Shown here: positions 1 to 7,514 of the stretch, in pieces
How the letters are laid out: each line of letters begins with the position of its first letter
Position numbering within the stretch: the first letter of the stretch is position 1
Assembly (NCBI RefSeq): GCF_000621585.1
Contig: NZ_KK211309.1
Span: forward strand, 250,244-314,243
Length of the DNA: 64,000 nt
Source of the DNA: [Eubacterium] cellulosolvens LD2006
Lineage (GTDB): Bacteria; Bacillota; Clostridia; Lachnospirales; Lachnospiraceae
Direction: 5' to 3'
Made by a program: the position numbers and the translations under genes
Notes under the pieces: generated by a model
What the model saw: only the letters and a program-made list of their open reading frames with translations
Told to the model about the DNA's origin: nothing
Database searches by the model: none

Positions 1-51
1 CTCAGGAATGAGGGGCTGGAGGAGTCGAGGTCCGCTTGCGGACTTTGTTCT
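1..51 (+). repeat. 3' part of intergenic structured repeat (copy A)
   Basis: This stretch matches the last third of the repeat family seen in full at 46735-46907 and 21946-22118. It holds the end of the GAGGGG block, a GGAGGAGTCGA linker and the 3' hairpin GTCCGC-TT-GCGGAC followed by TTTGTTCT. The 5' part lies outside the window. It sits just upstream of the recombinase gene. Confidence 0.8.
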
Positions 52-75
52 AATCTCTTGAAAAAGGATGAGTGA

Positions 76-924
76 ATGATGATGATGAATGCAATTCAGG
101 AATACATGAACTATCTGCACGATGTCAAAAAGACATCGTACAATACGGAGGTTTCGTATAAGAGAGATCTGAAGAACGCTGCGGCTTATCTGGAAGAGCA
201 GCAGGTCGGGAGCTTCGAGAGCGCGACAGAGACCAATCTTTATTCATATATGCTCTATTTGGAGCGGGAAAAAAAGTCTGCCGCGACCGTATCGAGGAGC
301 ATCGCCTCTCTTCGCTCTTTTTATCAGTATCTGTTGAGGGAACACAAGATTGATAACGATCCGTCGGAACATCTGAAGGCGCCCAGGGTAGAAAAGAAGG
401 TTCCTGAAATACTGACGGTTGACGAGGCTGACCGTCTGCTCGCGCAGCCGGACAGAAAAAAGGCCAAGGGACTCCGGGACCGCGCGATGCTCCAGTTGCT
501 CTACTGCACAGGGATTCGTGTGAGCGAGCTGGTACATATGAAGCTGGAGGATGTGAATCTGGATCTCGGCTATATCACCTGCAAGGAGAATTCGCGCGAG
601 CGGATCATTCCGATGACACAGGGGACAAGAATCATTCTCGACGAGTATCTGGAATCGGCTCGGGACAGCCTCCTCAAAGGCAAAGAGAGCGAGTATCTGT
701 TCTGTAATTGTTCGGGAGGAGAGATGAGCCGGCAGGGATTCTGGAAAGTTCTGAAAGTATATGCGCACGAAGCCGGTATCAAGAAGGATATCACGCCGCA
801 CACCATGCGCCATTCCTTTGCGGCGCATCAGCTGCAGAAGGGAACGGACATACACAGCGTTCAGCGTATGCTCGGGCACGCCGGCGTGACGACGATGCAG
901 ATGTATAAAGATCTTGCGAAATAG
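76..924 (+). CDS. Tyrosine recombinase, XerC/XerD-like
   Basis: The 282-residue protein has the two-domain layout of Xer recombinases: an N-terminal SAM-like core-binding domain (about residues 5-90) and a C-terminal catalytic domain. The catalytic set is visible: Arg in CTGIRVSEL, Lys in CKENSRER, HTMRH (His and Arg), LGH and the nucleophilic Tyr in MYKDL. This family resolves chromosome dimers at dif or works as a phage or transposon integrase. Four consecutive ATG codons (76-87) sit behind an AAAAAGGA ribosome binding site at 61-68, so the exact start is uncertain by a few codons. No attachment site or phage gene is adjacent, so a housekeeping XerD-type role is more likely than an integrase role, but the sequence alone does not prove it. 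Confidence 0.88.
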   Translation: MMMMNAIQEYMNYLHDVKKTSYNTEVSYKRDLKNAAAYLEEQQVGSFESATETNLYSYMLYLEREKKSAATVSRSIASLRSFYQYLLREHKIDNDPSEHLKAPRVEKKVPEILTVDEADRLLAQPDRKKAKGLRDRAMLQLLYCTGIRVSELVHMKLEDVNLDLGYITCKENSRERIIPMTQGTRIILDEYLESARDSLLKGKESEYLFCNCSGGEMSRQGFWKVLKVYAHEAGIKKDITPHTMRHSFAAHQLQKGTDIHSVQRMLGHAGVTTMQMYKDLAK

Positions 925-947
925 AACAGCACGGACAGGGATGACAG

Positions 948-984
948 GGAGCCGCCGCACGAATCGTGCGCGGCTCCTTTATTG
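948..984 (+). terminator. Intrinsic terminator after the recombinase
   Basis: GGAGCCGC and GCGCGGCTCC arms enclose an inner CGCACGA/TCGTGCG stem with one bulged C, followed by TTTATT. It ends the recombinase transcript just before the next promoter. Confidence 0.8.
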
Positions 985-1010
985 ACGAATGCAGAGCGCA
1001 ATGATATTCT
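982..1010 (+). promoter_or_regulatory. Sigma-A-type promoter for the Rrf2-nifS-mnmA operon
   Basis: TTGACG at 982-987 and TATTCT at 1005-1010 are separated by 17 bp. Transcription would start near 1017, about 60 nt before the regulator start codon. The leader contains ACACTCGGAATTAAAACA, a possible site for the Rrf2 protein itself; that is inference. Confidence 0.6.
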
Positions 1011-1079
1011 GATGAAGAAAAACAGGACTAAAACACTCGGAATTAAAACATCGCGAAGCAGATGTCAGGAGAAATAGAG

Positions 1080-1601
1080 ATGAAATTAACGACTAGAGGC
1101 AGATATGGGCTTCGGGCGCTCATAGATCTGGCGGAAAATCAGGATGGCGGCGCGGTCTCGACACAGAGCATCGCCCAGCGGCAGGATATCTCGGAGAGCT
1201 ATCTGGAGCAGCTGATCCGTATGCTGAAGAAGAGCGGGCTTGTGACAAGCGTGCGCGGAGCCGGCGGCGGATACCGTCTGTCCCGCCCGGCTTCGGAGAT
1301 CTCTGTGGGAGACGTCCTCCGTTCTCTGGAGGGAAGCCTTGAGGCTGTGGAGTGCCCGGCCATCGTGGGAGATGACTGTTCGAGCGCGGATGAGTGTGTG
1401 ACAAAAATCGTGTGGAAGAGGATTAACGACGGAATCGCGCAGGCGGTGGATTCGATCATGATCTCCGAGCTTGTGGATGAAAGCATGAGACTAAAGACCG
1501 TCAAGAAAGACCGCACGGTGAAAGAGCGCTCGGAGGCGGCAATCAACGCGCGGATTATTCGGAATGAGCAGAACAAGAGCGTTCGGGAGGCACAGGATTG
1601 A
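1080..1601 (+). CDS. Rrf2-family transcriptional regulator, IscR-like
   Basis: A winged-helix DNA-binding protein of 173 residues from the ATG at 1080, which is preceded by AGGAGAAATAG; an in-frame ATG at 1062 has no good ribosome binding site. The N-terminus MKLTTRGRYGLRALIDLA is the Rrf2 signature. Three cysteines (C-x7-C-x5-C, starting at ECPAIVGDDC) lie where IscR binds an Fe-S cluster, so it probably senses Fe-S or cysteine status. Its stop codon overlaps the start of a cysteine desulfurase, as in isc and cymR operons. The C-terminal 40 residues are charged and likely disordered. Whether it represses its own operon is inferred from the arrangement. Confidence 0.88.
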   Translation: MKLTTRGRYGLRALIDLAENQDGGAVSTQSIAQRQDISESYLEQLIRMLKKSGLVTSVRGAGGGYRLSRPASEISVGDVLRSLEGSLEAVECPAIVGDDCSSADECVTKIVWKRINDGIAQAVDSIMISELVDESMRLKTVKKDRTVKERSEAAINARIIRNEQNKSVREAQD

Positions 1602-2791
1602 TTTACCTCGACAATGCCGCGACGACGAGAACGGCAACGGAAGTCGTCAGGGAGATGCTTCCGTATTTTACGGAAAACTACGGGAATCCTTCGGGCGTCT
1701 ATTCGGCCGGAAGAGAGAGCAAGGCAGCGGTCACGAAGGCAAGGGACAGAATCGCAGCGCTTCTCGGAGCAAAAAGCGGGGAAGTGTTTTTTACGTCCGG
1801 CGGCTCGGAGTCGGACAACTGGGCGATTGTCTCCGCGTACGAAGCACAGGCGGAAAAAGGCCGCCACATCATCACGTCAAAGATTGAACATCACGCGGTG
1901 CTCCGGACCTGTGAATATCTGGAGCGGGAGCGGGGAGCGAGAGTTACGTATCTCGACGTGGATGCCGACGGAAGGGTGCGGCCGGAAGATGTGGAGAAAG
2001 TCATCTGTCCGGATACGGTTCTTGTGACGATCATGGCGGCAAACAATGAGATCGGAACGATTCAGCCGGTGAAAGAGATCGGGGAGATCGCGCACAGACA
2101 CGGCGTGATTTTTCACACAGATGCTGTGCAGGCCTTCGGACAGCTGCCGTTCACGGTGGATGAGTGGAAGGTCGATATGCTGAGCGCCAGCGGCCATAAG
2201 TTTAACGGCCCGAAGGGCACCGGTTTTTTGTACATACGAAAAGGCACGCCGGTCAGAGCTTTTGTCCACGGAGGCGCGCAGGAACACAACCGGAGGGCCG
2301 GAACAGAGAATGTCCCTGGGATCGTCGGGATCGGTGCTGCCGCGAAGCTGGCGATGGACTCGCTTGCGGACAAAATCAGAAAAGAGACAGAGCTTCGGGA
2401 TTATCTGATCGGCGAGATCGAAGCGAAGATTCCGAATGTCCGCCTCAACGGCTCACGCGAGGGACGCCTTCCGAATAACGTGAATTTCAGCTTTGAGTTT
2501 GTGGAGGGAGAGTCGCTTCTGATTATGCTGGACATGAAGGGGATCTGTGTGTCTGGCGGTTCGGCATGTTCTTCCGGCTCACTGGCTCCGTCTCATGTGC
2601 TCAAAGCGATCGGTCTGTCGGACAGCCTGGCCAGAGGTGCCCTGAGGATGACCCTTTCTGCGGAGACGACAAAAGAGGAGATTGACACGACGGTGGCCGC
2701 GCTGACGGAGCTGGTGAAGAAACTCCGGAACATGTCCCCGAAGTATGAAGGCTATCTGAGAGGAATTGAGAAATCCGAGACAGCGGAATGA
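1598..2791 (+). CDS. Cysteine desulfurase (NifS/IscS type)
   Basis: A PLP enzyme of 397 residues that takes sulfur from cysteine as a persulfide and passes it to Fe-S and thio-tRNA pathways. The start is a TTG at 1598 overlapping the Rrf2 stop (TTGA), with GGGAGG just upstream. The PLP-binding lysine is in SASGHKFNGPKG, the cofactor Asp/Gln region is HTDAVQAFGQLP, and the catalytic cysteine is in GSACSSGS. It belongs to the longer-loop NifS/IscS group rather than SufS. The next gene is the tRNA thiolase MnmA, so this enzyme is its likely sulfur donor. No IscU scaffold is adjacent. Confidence 0.93.
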   Translation: MIYLDNAATTRTATEVVREMLPYFTENYGNPSGVYSAGRESKAAVTKARDRIAALLGAKSGEVFFTSGGSESDNWAIVSAYEAQAEKGRHIITSKIEHHAVLRTCEYLERERGARVTYLDVDADGRVRPEDVEKVICPDTVLVTIMAANNEIGTIQPVKEIGEIAHRHGVIFHTDAVQAFGQLPFTVDEWKVDMLSASGHKFNGPKGTGFLYIRKGTPVRAFVHGGAQEHNRRAGTENVPGIVGIGAAAKLAMDSLADKIRKETELRDYLIGEIEAKIPNVRLNGSREGRLPNNVNFSFEFVEGESLLIMLDMKGICVSGGSACSSGSLAPSHVLKAIGLSDSLARGALRMTLSAETTKEEIDTTVAALTELVKKLRNMSPKYEGYLRGIEKSETAE

Positions 2792-2867
2792 AGCATCCGA
2801 AGACGCCGGAAGTCAGAAACGGATCCGATCCGGCGGAAAAGAAGATGAACGAGACAGGAGAGTGTGT

Positions 2868-3959
2868 ATGAGCAACAAAGATAAGACAGTTGTGGTCGGT
2901 ATGTCCGGCGGAGTGGATTCCTCCGTTGCTGCGTATCTTCTGAAAGAGCAGGGATACAATGTGATCGGCGTGACCATGCAGATCTGGCAGGACGAGAGCG
3001 AATGTCGTCTGGAGAATGAGGGCGGCTGCTGTGGCGTCACTGCGGTAGAGGATGCGAGGCGGGTGGCCGGCGTTCTGGGAATTCCTTATTATGTAATGAA
3101 CTTTAAAGAGGAATTCCAGAAGAATGTCATTGACTACTTCGTGGACGAATATCTCCACGGAAGAACACCGAATCCCTGTATTGCCTGCAACCGGTATGTG
3201 AAATGGGAGTCTCTGCTCACCAAGAGTCTCGCCATCGGCGCGGACTATATAGCGACGGGACATTACGCCCGCATCCGGCACCTGGACAGTGGAAGATATG
3301 CGATTGCGAATTCCGTCACGGCAAAAAAAGACCAGACCTACGCACTTTACGGACTGACCCAGAATCAGCTGGCGCACACCCTGATGCCGGTTGGAGATTA
3401 CGAGAAGCCGAAGGTGCGTGAGATCGCGGAACAGGCCGGACTTCCGGTGGCACACAAGAGCGACAGCCAGGAGATCTGCTTTGTACCGGACGGAGACTAT
3501 GCGTCCTTCATAGAGCGGGACTCCGGAATTGTCATGCCGGAGGGAAACTTCGTCACAAAAGACGGTGAGATTCTCGGCAGGCACCGCGGCATCACCCATT
3601 ACACGGTGGGACAGAGAAGGGGCCTGGATCTTCCCATGGGCCGCAGAGTCTTTGTCACAGAGATCCGCCCGGAGACCAATGAAGTAGTGGTTGGAGAGGC
3701 AGAGGATGTGTGGTCGGATACACTGATGGCAAACCGGCTGAATTTCATGGGGATCGGAGATCTTCCCCTCGGAGAAGAAGACCACTTTCTGGCAAAAATC
3801 CGCTACAACCATGCGGGCACGGGATGCAGGGTGAAGCGGACGGGAGAAGACGAGATCACCTGTGTTTTTGACGATCCGGTGCGTGCGGTAACCCCCGGCC
3901 AGGCGCTTGTTTTTTACAAAGATGACTATGTGGCCGGCGGCGGAGTGATCGTATCCTGA
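2868..3959 (+). CDS. mnmA: tRNA-specific 2-thiouridylase MnmA
   Basis: MnmA activates U34 of Lys, Glu and Gln tRNAs with ATP and inserts sulfur from a persulfide relay. The chosen start (363 residues) is the ATG at 2868 behind ACAGGAGAG; the open frame extends further upstream but without a site. The PP-loop SGGVDSS is at residues about 12-18, the two catalytic cysteines lie in NPCIACN and SQEICFV, and the C-terminal beta-barrel domain is present. It follows the cysteine desulfurase by 76 bp, on the same strand. This is the usual Clostridia pairing of nifS with mnmA. Confidence 0.95.
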   Translation: MSNKDKTVVVGMSGGVDSSVAAYLLKEQGYNVIGVTMQIWQDESECRLENEGGCCGVTAVEDARRVAGVLGIPYYVMNFKEEFQKNVIDYFVDEYLHGRTPNPCIACNRYVKWESLLTKSLAIGADYIATGHYARIRHLDSGRYAIANSVTAKKDQTYALYGLTQNQLAHTLMPVGDYEKPKVREIAEQAGLPVAHKSDSQEICFVPDGDYASFIERDSGIVMPEGNFVTKDGEILGRHRGITHYTVGQRRGLDLPMGRRVFVTEIRPETNEVVVGEAEDVWSDTLMANRLNFMGIGDLPLGEEDHFLAKIRYNHAGTGCRVKRTGEDEITCVFDDPVRAVTPGQALVFYKDDYVAGGGVIVS

Positions 3960-3989
3960 TATAATTTGATGTAATCTGTATCAAAATCA

Positions 3990-4019
3990 TTGTATTTTGA
4001 CAGAAATATATTGTATAAT
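3990..4019 (+). promoter_or_regulatory. Promoter of gap
   Basis: TTGTAT (3990-3995) and a perfect TATAAT (4014-4019) are 18 bp apart in a very AT-rich 210-bp stretch. The implied leader is about 145 nt. A TTGACA at 3997-4002 is too close to this -10 to serve as its -35. Confidence 0.55.
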
Positions 4020-4172
4020 TTGGATATCGGTCGATGATGGATGATTTTACTGTTTTTTCACTCCATATATGAAGAAACACTTGAATTTTGACCGCGCAAC
4101 AGTTATTATATTTTAAGAGTTGTTAAATATTAAACATAATGAAGCTCAAACATATGTAGGAGGAAATTAATT

Positions 4173-5192
4173 ATGGCAGTAAGAGTTGCAATTAATGGTT
4201 TTGGTCGTATCGGACGTCTTGCATTCAGACAGATGTTCCAGGCAGAGGGATTTGAGATCGTAGCTATCAACGATCTGACAAGCCCGGACATGCTTGCTTA
4301 CCTTCTGAAGTATGATTCTTCTCAGGGACGTTACGCTAAGGCTGATACTGTTTCTAACACAGACCACTCTATCATCGTAGATGGTCACGAGATCGAGATT
4401 TACAAAGAGGCAGATGCTAAGAATCTTCCTTGGGGAAAACTTGATATCGATGTAGTTCTGGAGTGCACAGGTTTCTACTGCTCCAAAGCAAAAGCACAGG
4501 CTCATATCGATGCAGGCGCTAAGAAGGTAGTTATTTCTGCTCCGGCCGGAAATGATCTTCCTACTATCGTTTACAATACAAACCATGAGACACTTACAGC
4601 AGAGGACAACATCATCTCCGCTGCATCCTGTACAACAAACTGCCTCGCACCGATGGCAAAAGCTCTTAACGACCTCGCTCCGATCCAGTCCGGTATCATG
4701 GCTACAATCCATGCTTACACAGGTGATCAGATGATCCTTGACGGACCGCAGAGAAAAGGCGACAAGAGAAGAAGCCGTGCAGGCGCTGAGAACATCGTTC
4801 CGAACAGCACAGGTGCTGCAAAAGCTATCGGTCTTGTAGTTCCGGAGCTTAACGGCAAGCTCATCGGTTCTGCACAGCGTGTTCCGGTTCCGACAGGATC
4901 CACAACAATCCTTACAGCAGTTGTAAAGGGCAAAGTTACAGTTGACGAGATCAACGCTGCAATGAAGGCTGCAACAACAGAGTCCTTCGGATACAACGAG
5001 GATCTTATCGTATCCAAAGATATCGTTGGAATGACATACGGTTCTCTGTTCGATGCTACACAGACAATGGTTCTCCCGGTTAACGACGAGCTCACAGAGG
5101 TTCAGGTTGTTTCCTGGTACGATAACGAGAACTCCTTCACATCCAATATGTGCAGAACAATCAAATACTTCGCTAAGTTCCTTAACAAGTAA
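4173..5192 (+). CDS. gap: Glyceraldehyde-3-phosphate dehydrogenase
   Basis: Phosphorylating NAD-dependent GAPDH of glycolysis, 339 residues, full length. The Rossmann start [11 protein letters not shown] and the catalytic cysteine in [10 protein letters not shown] are intact, as is the substrate-binding [10 protein letters not shown] strong AGGAGG lies 9 bp before the ATG. Codon choice (ACA, GTT/GTA, CTT, GCT) differs sharply from the GC-rich flanking genes, as expected for a very highly expressed protein. The gene is followed by a strong terminator hairpin, so pgk may be fed by readthrough or by another promoter. Confidence 0.97.
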   Translation: MAVRVAINGFGRIGRLAFRQMFQAEGFEIVAINDLTSPDMLAYLLKYDSSQGRYAKADTVSNTDHSIIVDGHEIEIYKEADAKNLPWGKLDIDVVLECTGFYCSKAKAQAHIDAGAKKVVISAPAGNDLPTIVYNTNHETLTAEDNIISAASCTTNCLAPMAKALNDLAPIQSGIMATIHAYTGDQMILDGPQRKGDKRRSRAGAENIVPNSTGAAKAIGLVVPELNGKLIGSAQRVPVPTGSTTILTAVVKGKVTVDEINAAMKAATTESFGYNEDLIVSKDIVGMTYGSLFDATQTMVLPVNDELTEVQVVSWYDNENSFTSNMCRTIKYFAKFLNK

Positions 5193-5215
5193 TTGATTTA
5201 ACAAAGACCTAAAGA

Positions 5216-5246
5216 GGGTCCGGTCTCATGGACCGGATCCTTTTTT
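5216..5246 (+). terminator. Intrinsic terminator between gap and pgk
   Basis: GGGTCCGGTC and GACCGGATCC form a 10-bp stem with one G-U pair around TCATG, followed by six T. It should end or attenuate gap mRNA. Confidence 0.85.
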
Positions 5247-5250
5247 ATCT

Positions 5251-5278
5251 CATGGGAAGGACGTATGGATTTCCCATG
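5251..5278. promoter_or_regulatory. Inverted repeat in the pgk leader
   Basis: CATGGGAA and TTCCCATG are perfect 8-bp arms separated by 12 bp. They lie between the gap terminator and the pgk ribosome binding site, and could be a processing hairpin or an operator. No convincing promoter was found between the terminator and pgk. Confidence 0.45.
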
Positions 5279-5310
5279 GCCTTCATAACCAAGACTAAGG
5301 AGAAAAAGTA

Positions 5311-6522
5311 ATGGGATTAAATAAGAAAAGTGTTGATGACATCAATGTTAAGGGACAGAGAGTACTCTGCCGTTGCGATTTCAACGTACCGCTCAAAGAC
5401 GGAAAGATCACAGACGAGAACCGTCTTGTAGCTGCTCTTCCTACAATCAAGAAACTCATCGCTGACGGCGGCAAGGTAATCCTTTGCTCCCACCTCGGAA
5501 AAGTTAAGACAGAAGAGGATAAGAAGACAAAGACACTTGCGCCTGTAGCAACAAGACTTTCCGAGCTTCTCGGCCAGGAAGTAAAATTCGTTGCAAGCCC
5601 TGTTGTTGTTGACGACACAGTAAAAGCTGCTGTAGACGCAATGAACGACGGTGATGTAATCCTTCTTGAGAATACACGTTTCCGCGCAGAGGAGACGAAG
5701 TGTGGAGAGGAGTTCTCCAAAGAACTCGCTTCTATTGCTGACGTATTCGTAAACGACGCTTTCGGAACAGCACATCGTGCACACTGCTCCAACGTTGGAG
5801 TTACAAAATACGTAGATACCTGCGTAGTTGGTTACCTTATGCAGAAAGAGATCGACTTCCTCGGCAATGCTGTTGAGACACCGGTTCGTCCGTTCGTTGC
5901 AATCCTCGGCGGAGCAAAGGTAGCTGACAAGCTTAACGTAATCAACAACCTCATCGAGAAATGCGATACTCTGATCATCGGTGGTGGTATGGCTTACACC
6001 TTCCTCAAGGCAAAAGGCTATGAGATCGGTAAGTCCCTCCTTGATGAGACAAAGATCGATTACTGCAAAGAGATGATGGACAAGGCAGAGAAGCTTGGCA
6101 AACAGCTTCTTCTTCCGATCGATACAGTAACAATCGCTGATTTCCCGAGCCCGATCGATGCTCCGATCGATACAGTTACCGTTGATGCAGACAAGATCCC
6201 GGCGGACCGCGAGGGCGCTGATATCGGACCGAAGACTATCGCTCTCTACAGCGACGCTGTAAAGAACGCAAAGACTGTTGTATGGAATGGACCGATGGGA
6301 ATCTTCGAGAACCCGACACTTGCTACAGGTACAAAATCTGTTGCAGCTGCACTGGCTGAGACAGACGCTACAACAATCATCGGTGGTGGTGATTCCGCAG
6401 CAGCTGTTAACCAGCTTGGATATGGCGACAAGATGAGCCACATCTCCACAGGCGGCGGCGCTTCCCTTGAGTTCCTTGAGGGAAAAGAGCTTCCGGGCGT
6501 AGCAGCAGCAAACGACAAATAA
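5311..6522 (+). CDS. pgk: Phosphoglycerate kinase
   Basis: Catalyses ATP formation from 1,3-bisphosphoglycerate. The 403-residue protein is full length, with the N-domain substrate motif RCDFNVPL, a conserved LLENTRF stretch, the GGAKVADK hinge, and the C-domain nucleotide motif GGGDSAAA near the end. An AAGGAG site precedes the ATG. It has the same highly expressed codon bias as gap and tpiA. A stem-loop follows at 6546-6569 before tpiA. Confidence 0.97.
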   Translation: MGLNKKSVDDINVKGQRVLCRCDFNVPLKDGKITDENRLVAALPTIKKLIADGGKVILCSHLGKVKTEEDKKTKTLAPVATRLSELLGQEVKFVASPVVVDDTVKAAVDAMNDGDVILLENTRFRAEETKCGEEFSKELASIADVFVNDAFGTAHRAHCSNVGVTKYVDTCVVGYLMQKEIDFLGNAVETPVRPFVAILGGAKVADKLNVINNLIEKCDTLIIGGGMAYTFLKAKGYEIGKSLLDETKIDYCKEMMDKAEKLGKQLLLPIDTVTIADFPSPIDAPIDTVTVDADKIPADREGADIGPKTIALYSDAVKNAKTVVWNGPMGIFENPTLATGTKSVAAALAETDATTIIGGGDSAAAVNQLGYGDKMSHISTGGGASLEFLEGKELPGVAAANDK

Positions 6523-6545
6523 TCAACACAAGCAAAGTAATTCCG

Positions 6546-6569
6546 GCCCGTTGCCTTTTGGCGACGGGC
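6546..6569 (+). terminator. Stem-loop between pgk and tpiA
   Basis: GCCCGTTGCC-TTTT-GGCGACGGGC has one G-U pair. The downstream tract ATTTAAGG is T-poor, so this is either a weak terminator or an mRNA-stability hairpin. Confidence 0.5.
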
Positions 6570-6634
6570 ATTTAAGGGTAAGGTGAGCGTGCGGGATCTG
6601 AACCGCGCGCATCCAGAAAAAAGGAGGCCTTCAA

Positions 6635-7387
6635 ATGGCAAGAAGAATTTTAGCAGCAGGAAACTGGAAAATGAACAAGACTCCGTCCGAGACAAAGGCT
6701 CTGATCGCAGAGATGGCTCCGGCAGTAGCAAGCGACGAGGTTGACGTTCTTCTCTGCGTACCGGCTATCGATATCCCTGCAGCTGTAGAGGCAGCAAAGG
6801 GAACAAATATCGCCATCGGCGGTGAGAACCTCTACTTCGAGGAGAGCGGTGCATACACAGGAGAAATCTCCGCAGAGATGCTCGTTGATGCAGGCGCTAC
6901 ATACGTTATCATGGGACACTCCGAGAGACGTGACTACTTCGGTGAGACAGATGAGGACGTAAACAAGAAAGTTCACAAAGCTCTTGAGCACAACCTGATT
7001 CCGGTTATGTGCTGCGGTGAGTCTCTTACACAGAGAGAACAGGGAATCACAATGGACTGGATCCGTCAGCAGGTGAAAGTAGGACTTCTCAATGTTTCTG
7101 CTGAGGATGTAAAGAAAGTTGTTATCGCATACGAGCCGATCTGGGCAATCGGAACAGGCAAGACAGCAACTGCAGACCAGGCAGAGGAAGTTTGTAAGGG
7201 AATCCGTGATCTCCTTCGTGAGCTCTATGGCGATGCAGTAGCTGAGGAGGTTCGCGTACTCTACGGCGGATCCGTAAACCCGGGCAACGCAGCAGAGCTT
7301 TTCGCAAAAGAGGACATCGACGGAGGCCTTGTAGGAGGCGCTTCTCTGAAGACAAGCTTTGGTGAGATCGTAAATTACAACAAATAA
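6635..7387 (+). CDS. tpiA: Triosephosphate isomerase
   Basis: Interconverts dihydroxyacetone phosphate and glyceraldehyde 3-phosphate. The 250-residue TIM barrel has all catalytic residues: Lys in AGNWKMNK, His in MGHSERR and Glu in [14 protein letters not shown], plus the phosphate-binding [16 protein letters not shown] precedes the ATG. It is the third gene of the gap-pgk-tpiA cluster. No phosphoglycerate mutase or enolase gene follows; instead comes ppdK. Confidence 0.97.
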   Translation: MARRILAAGNWKMNKTPSETKALIAEMAPAVASDEVDVLLCVPAIDIPAAVEAAKGTNIAIGGENLYFEESGAYTGEISAEMLVDAGATYVIMGHSERRDYFGETDEDVNKKVHKALEHNLIPVMCCGESLTQREQGITMDWIRQQVKVGLLNVSAEDVKKVVIAYEPIWAIGTGKTATADQAEEVCKGIRDLLRELYGDAVAEEVRVLYGGSVNPGNAAELFAKEDIDGGLVGGASLKTSFGEIVNYNK

Positions 7388-7410
7388 GTAATTTCAAAAA
7401 GTTTTTTCAT

Positions 7411-7460
7411 TCAAACAGCAGGTGTTCAATCTTGACTACCTGCTGTTTGATATGTACAAT
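7411..7460 (+). promoter_or_regulatory. ppdK promoter embedded in a 13-bp inverted repeat
   Basis: TTGACT (7432-7437) and TACAAT (7455-7460) are 17 bp apart. A perfect inverted repeat, TCAAACAGCAGGT (7411-7423) and ACCTGCTGTTTGA (7438-7450), brackets the -35 box. The second arm fills most of the spacer. No T-tract follows, so an operator is at least as likely as a terminator. Confidence 0.65.
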
Positions 7461-7514
7461 AAATACGTTGAGCATAAATATAACGTAACTACAAATCAGG
7501 AGGTAAGTTTTACA

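Noticed and set aside
76-924. The recombinase as integrase of an integrated element occupying the left part of the window.
   Set aside because: The following genes are housekeeping sulfur and glycolytic genes, with no phage or conjugation genes or direct-repeat attachment site.
3997-4019. TTGACA paired with TATAAT as the gap promoter.
   Set aside because: The spacing is only 11 bp; TTGTAT at 3990 with 18 bp is more plausible.
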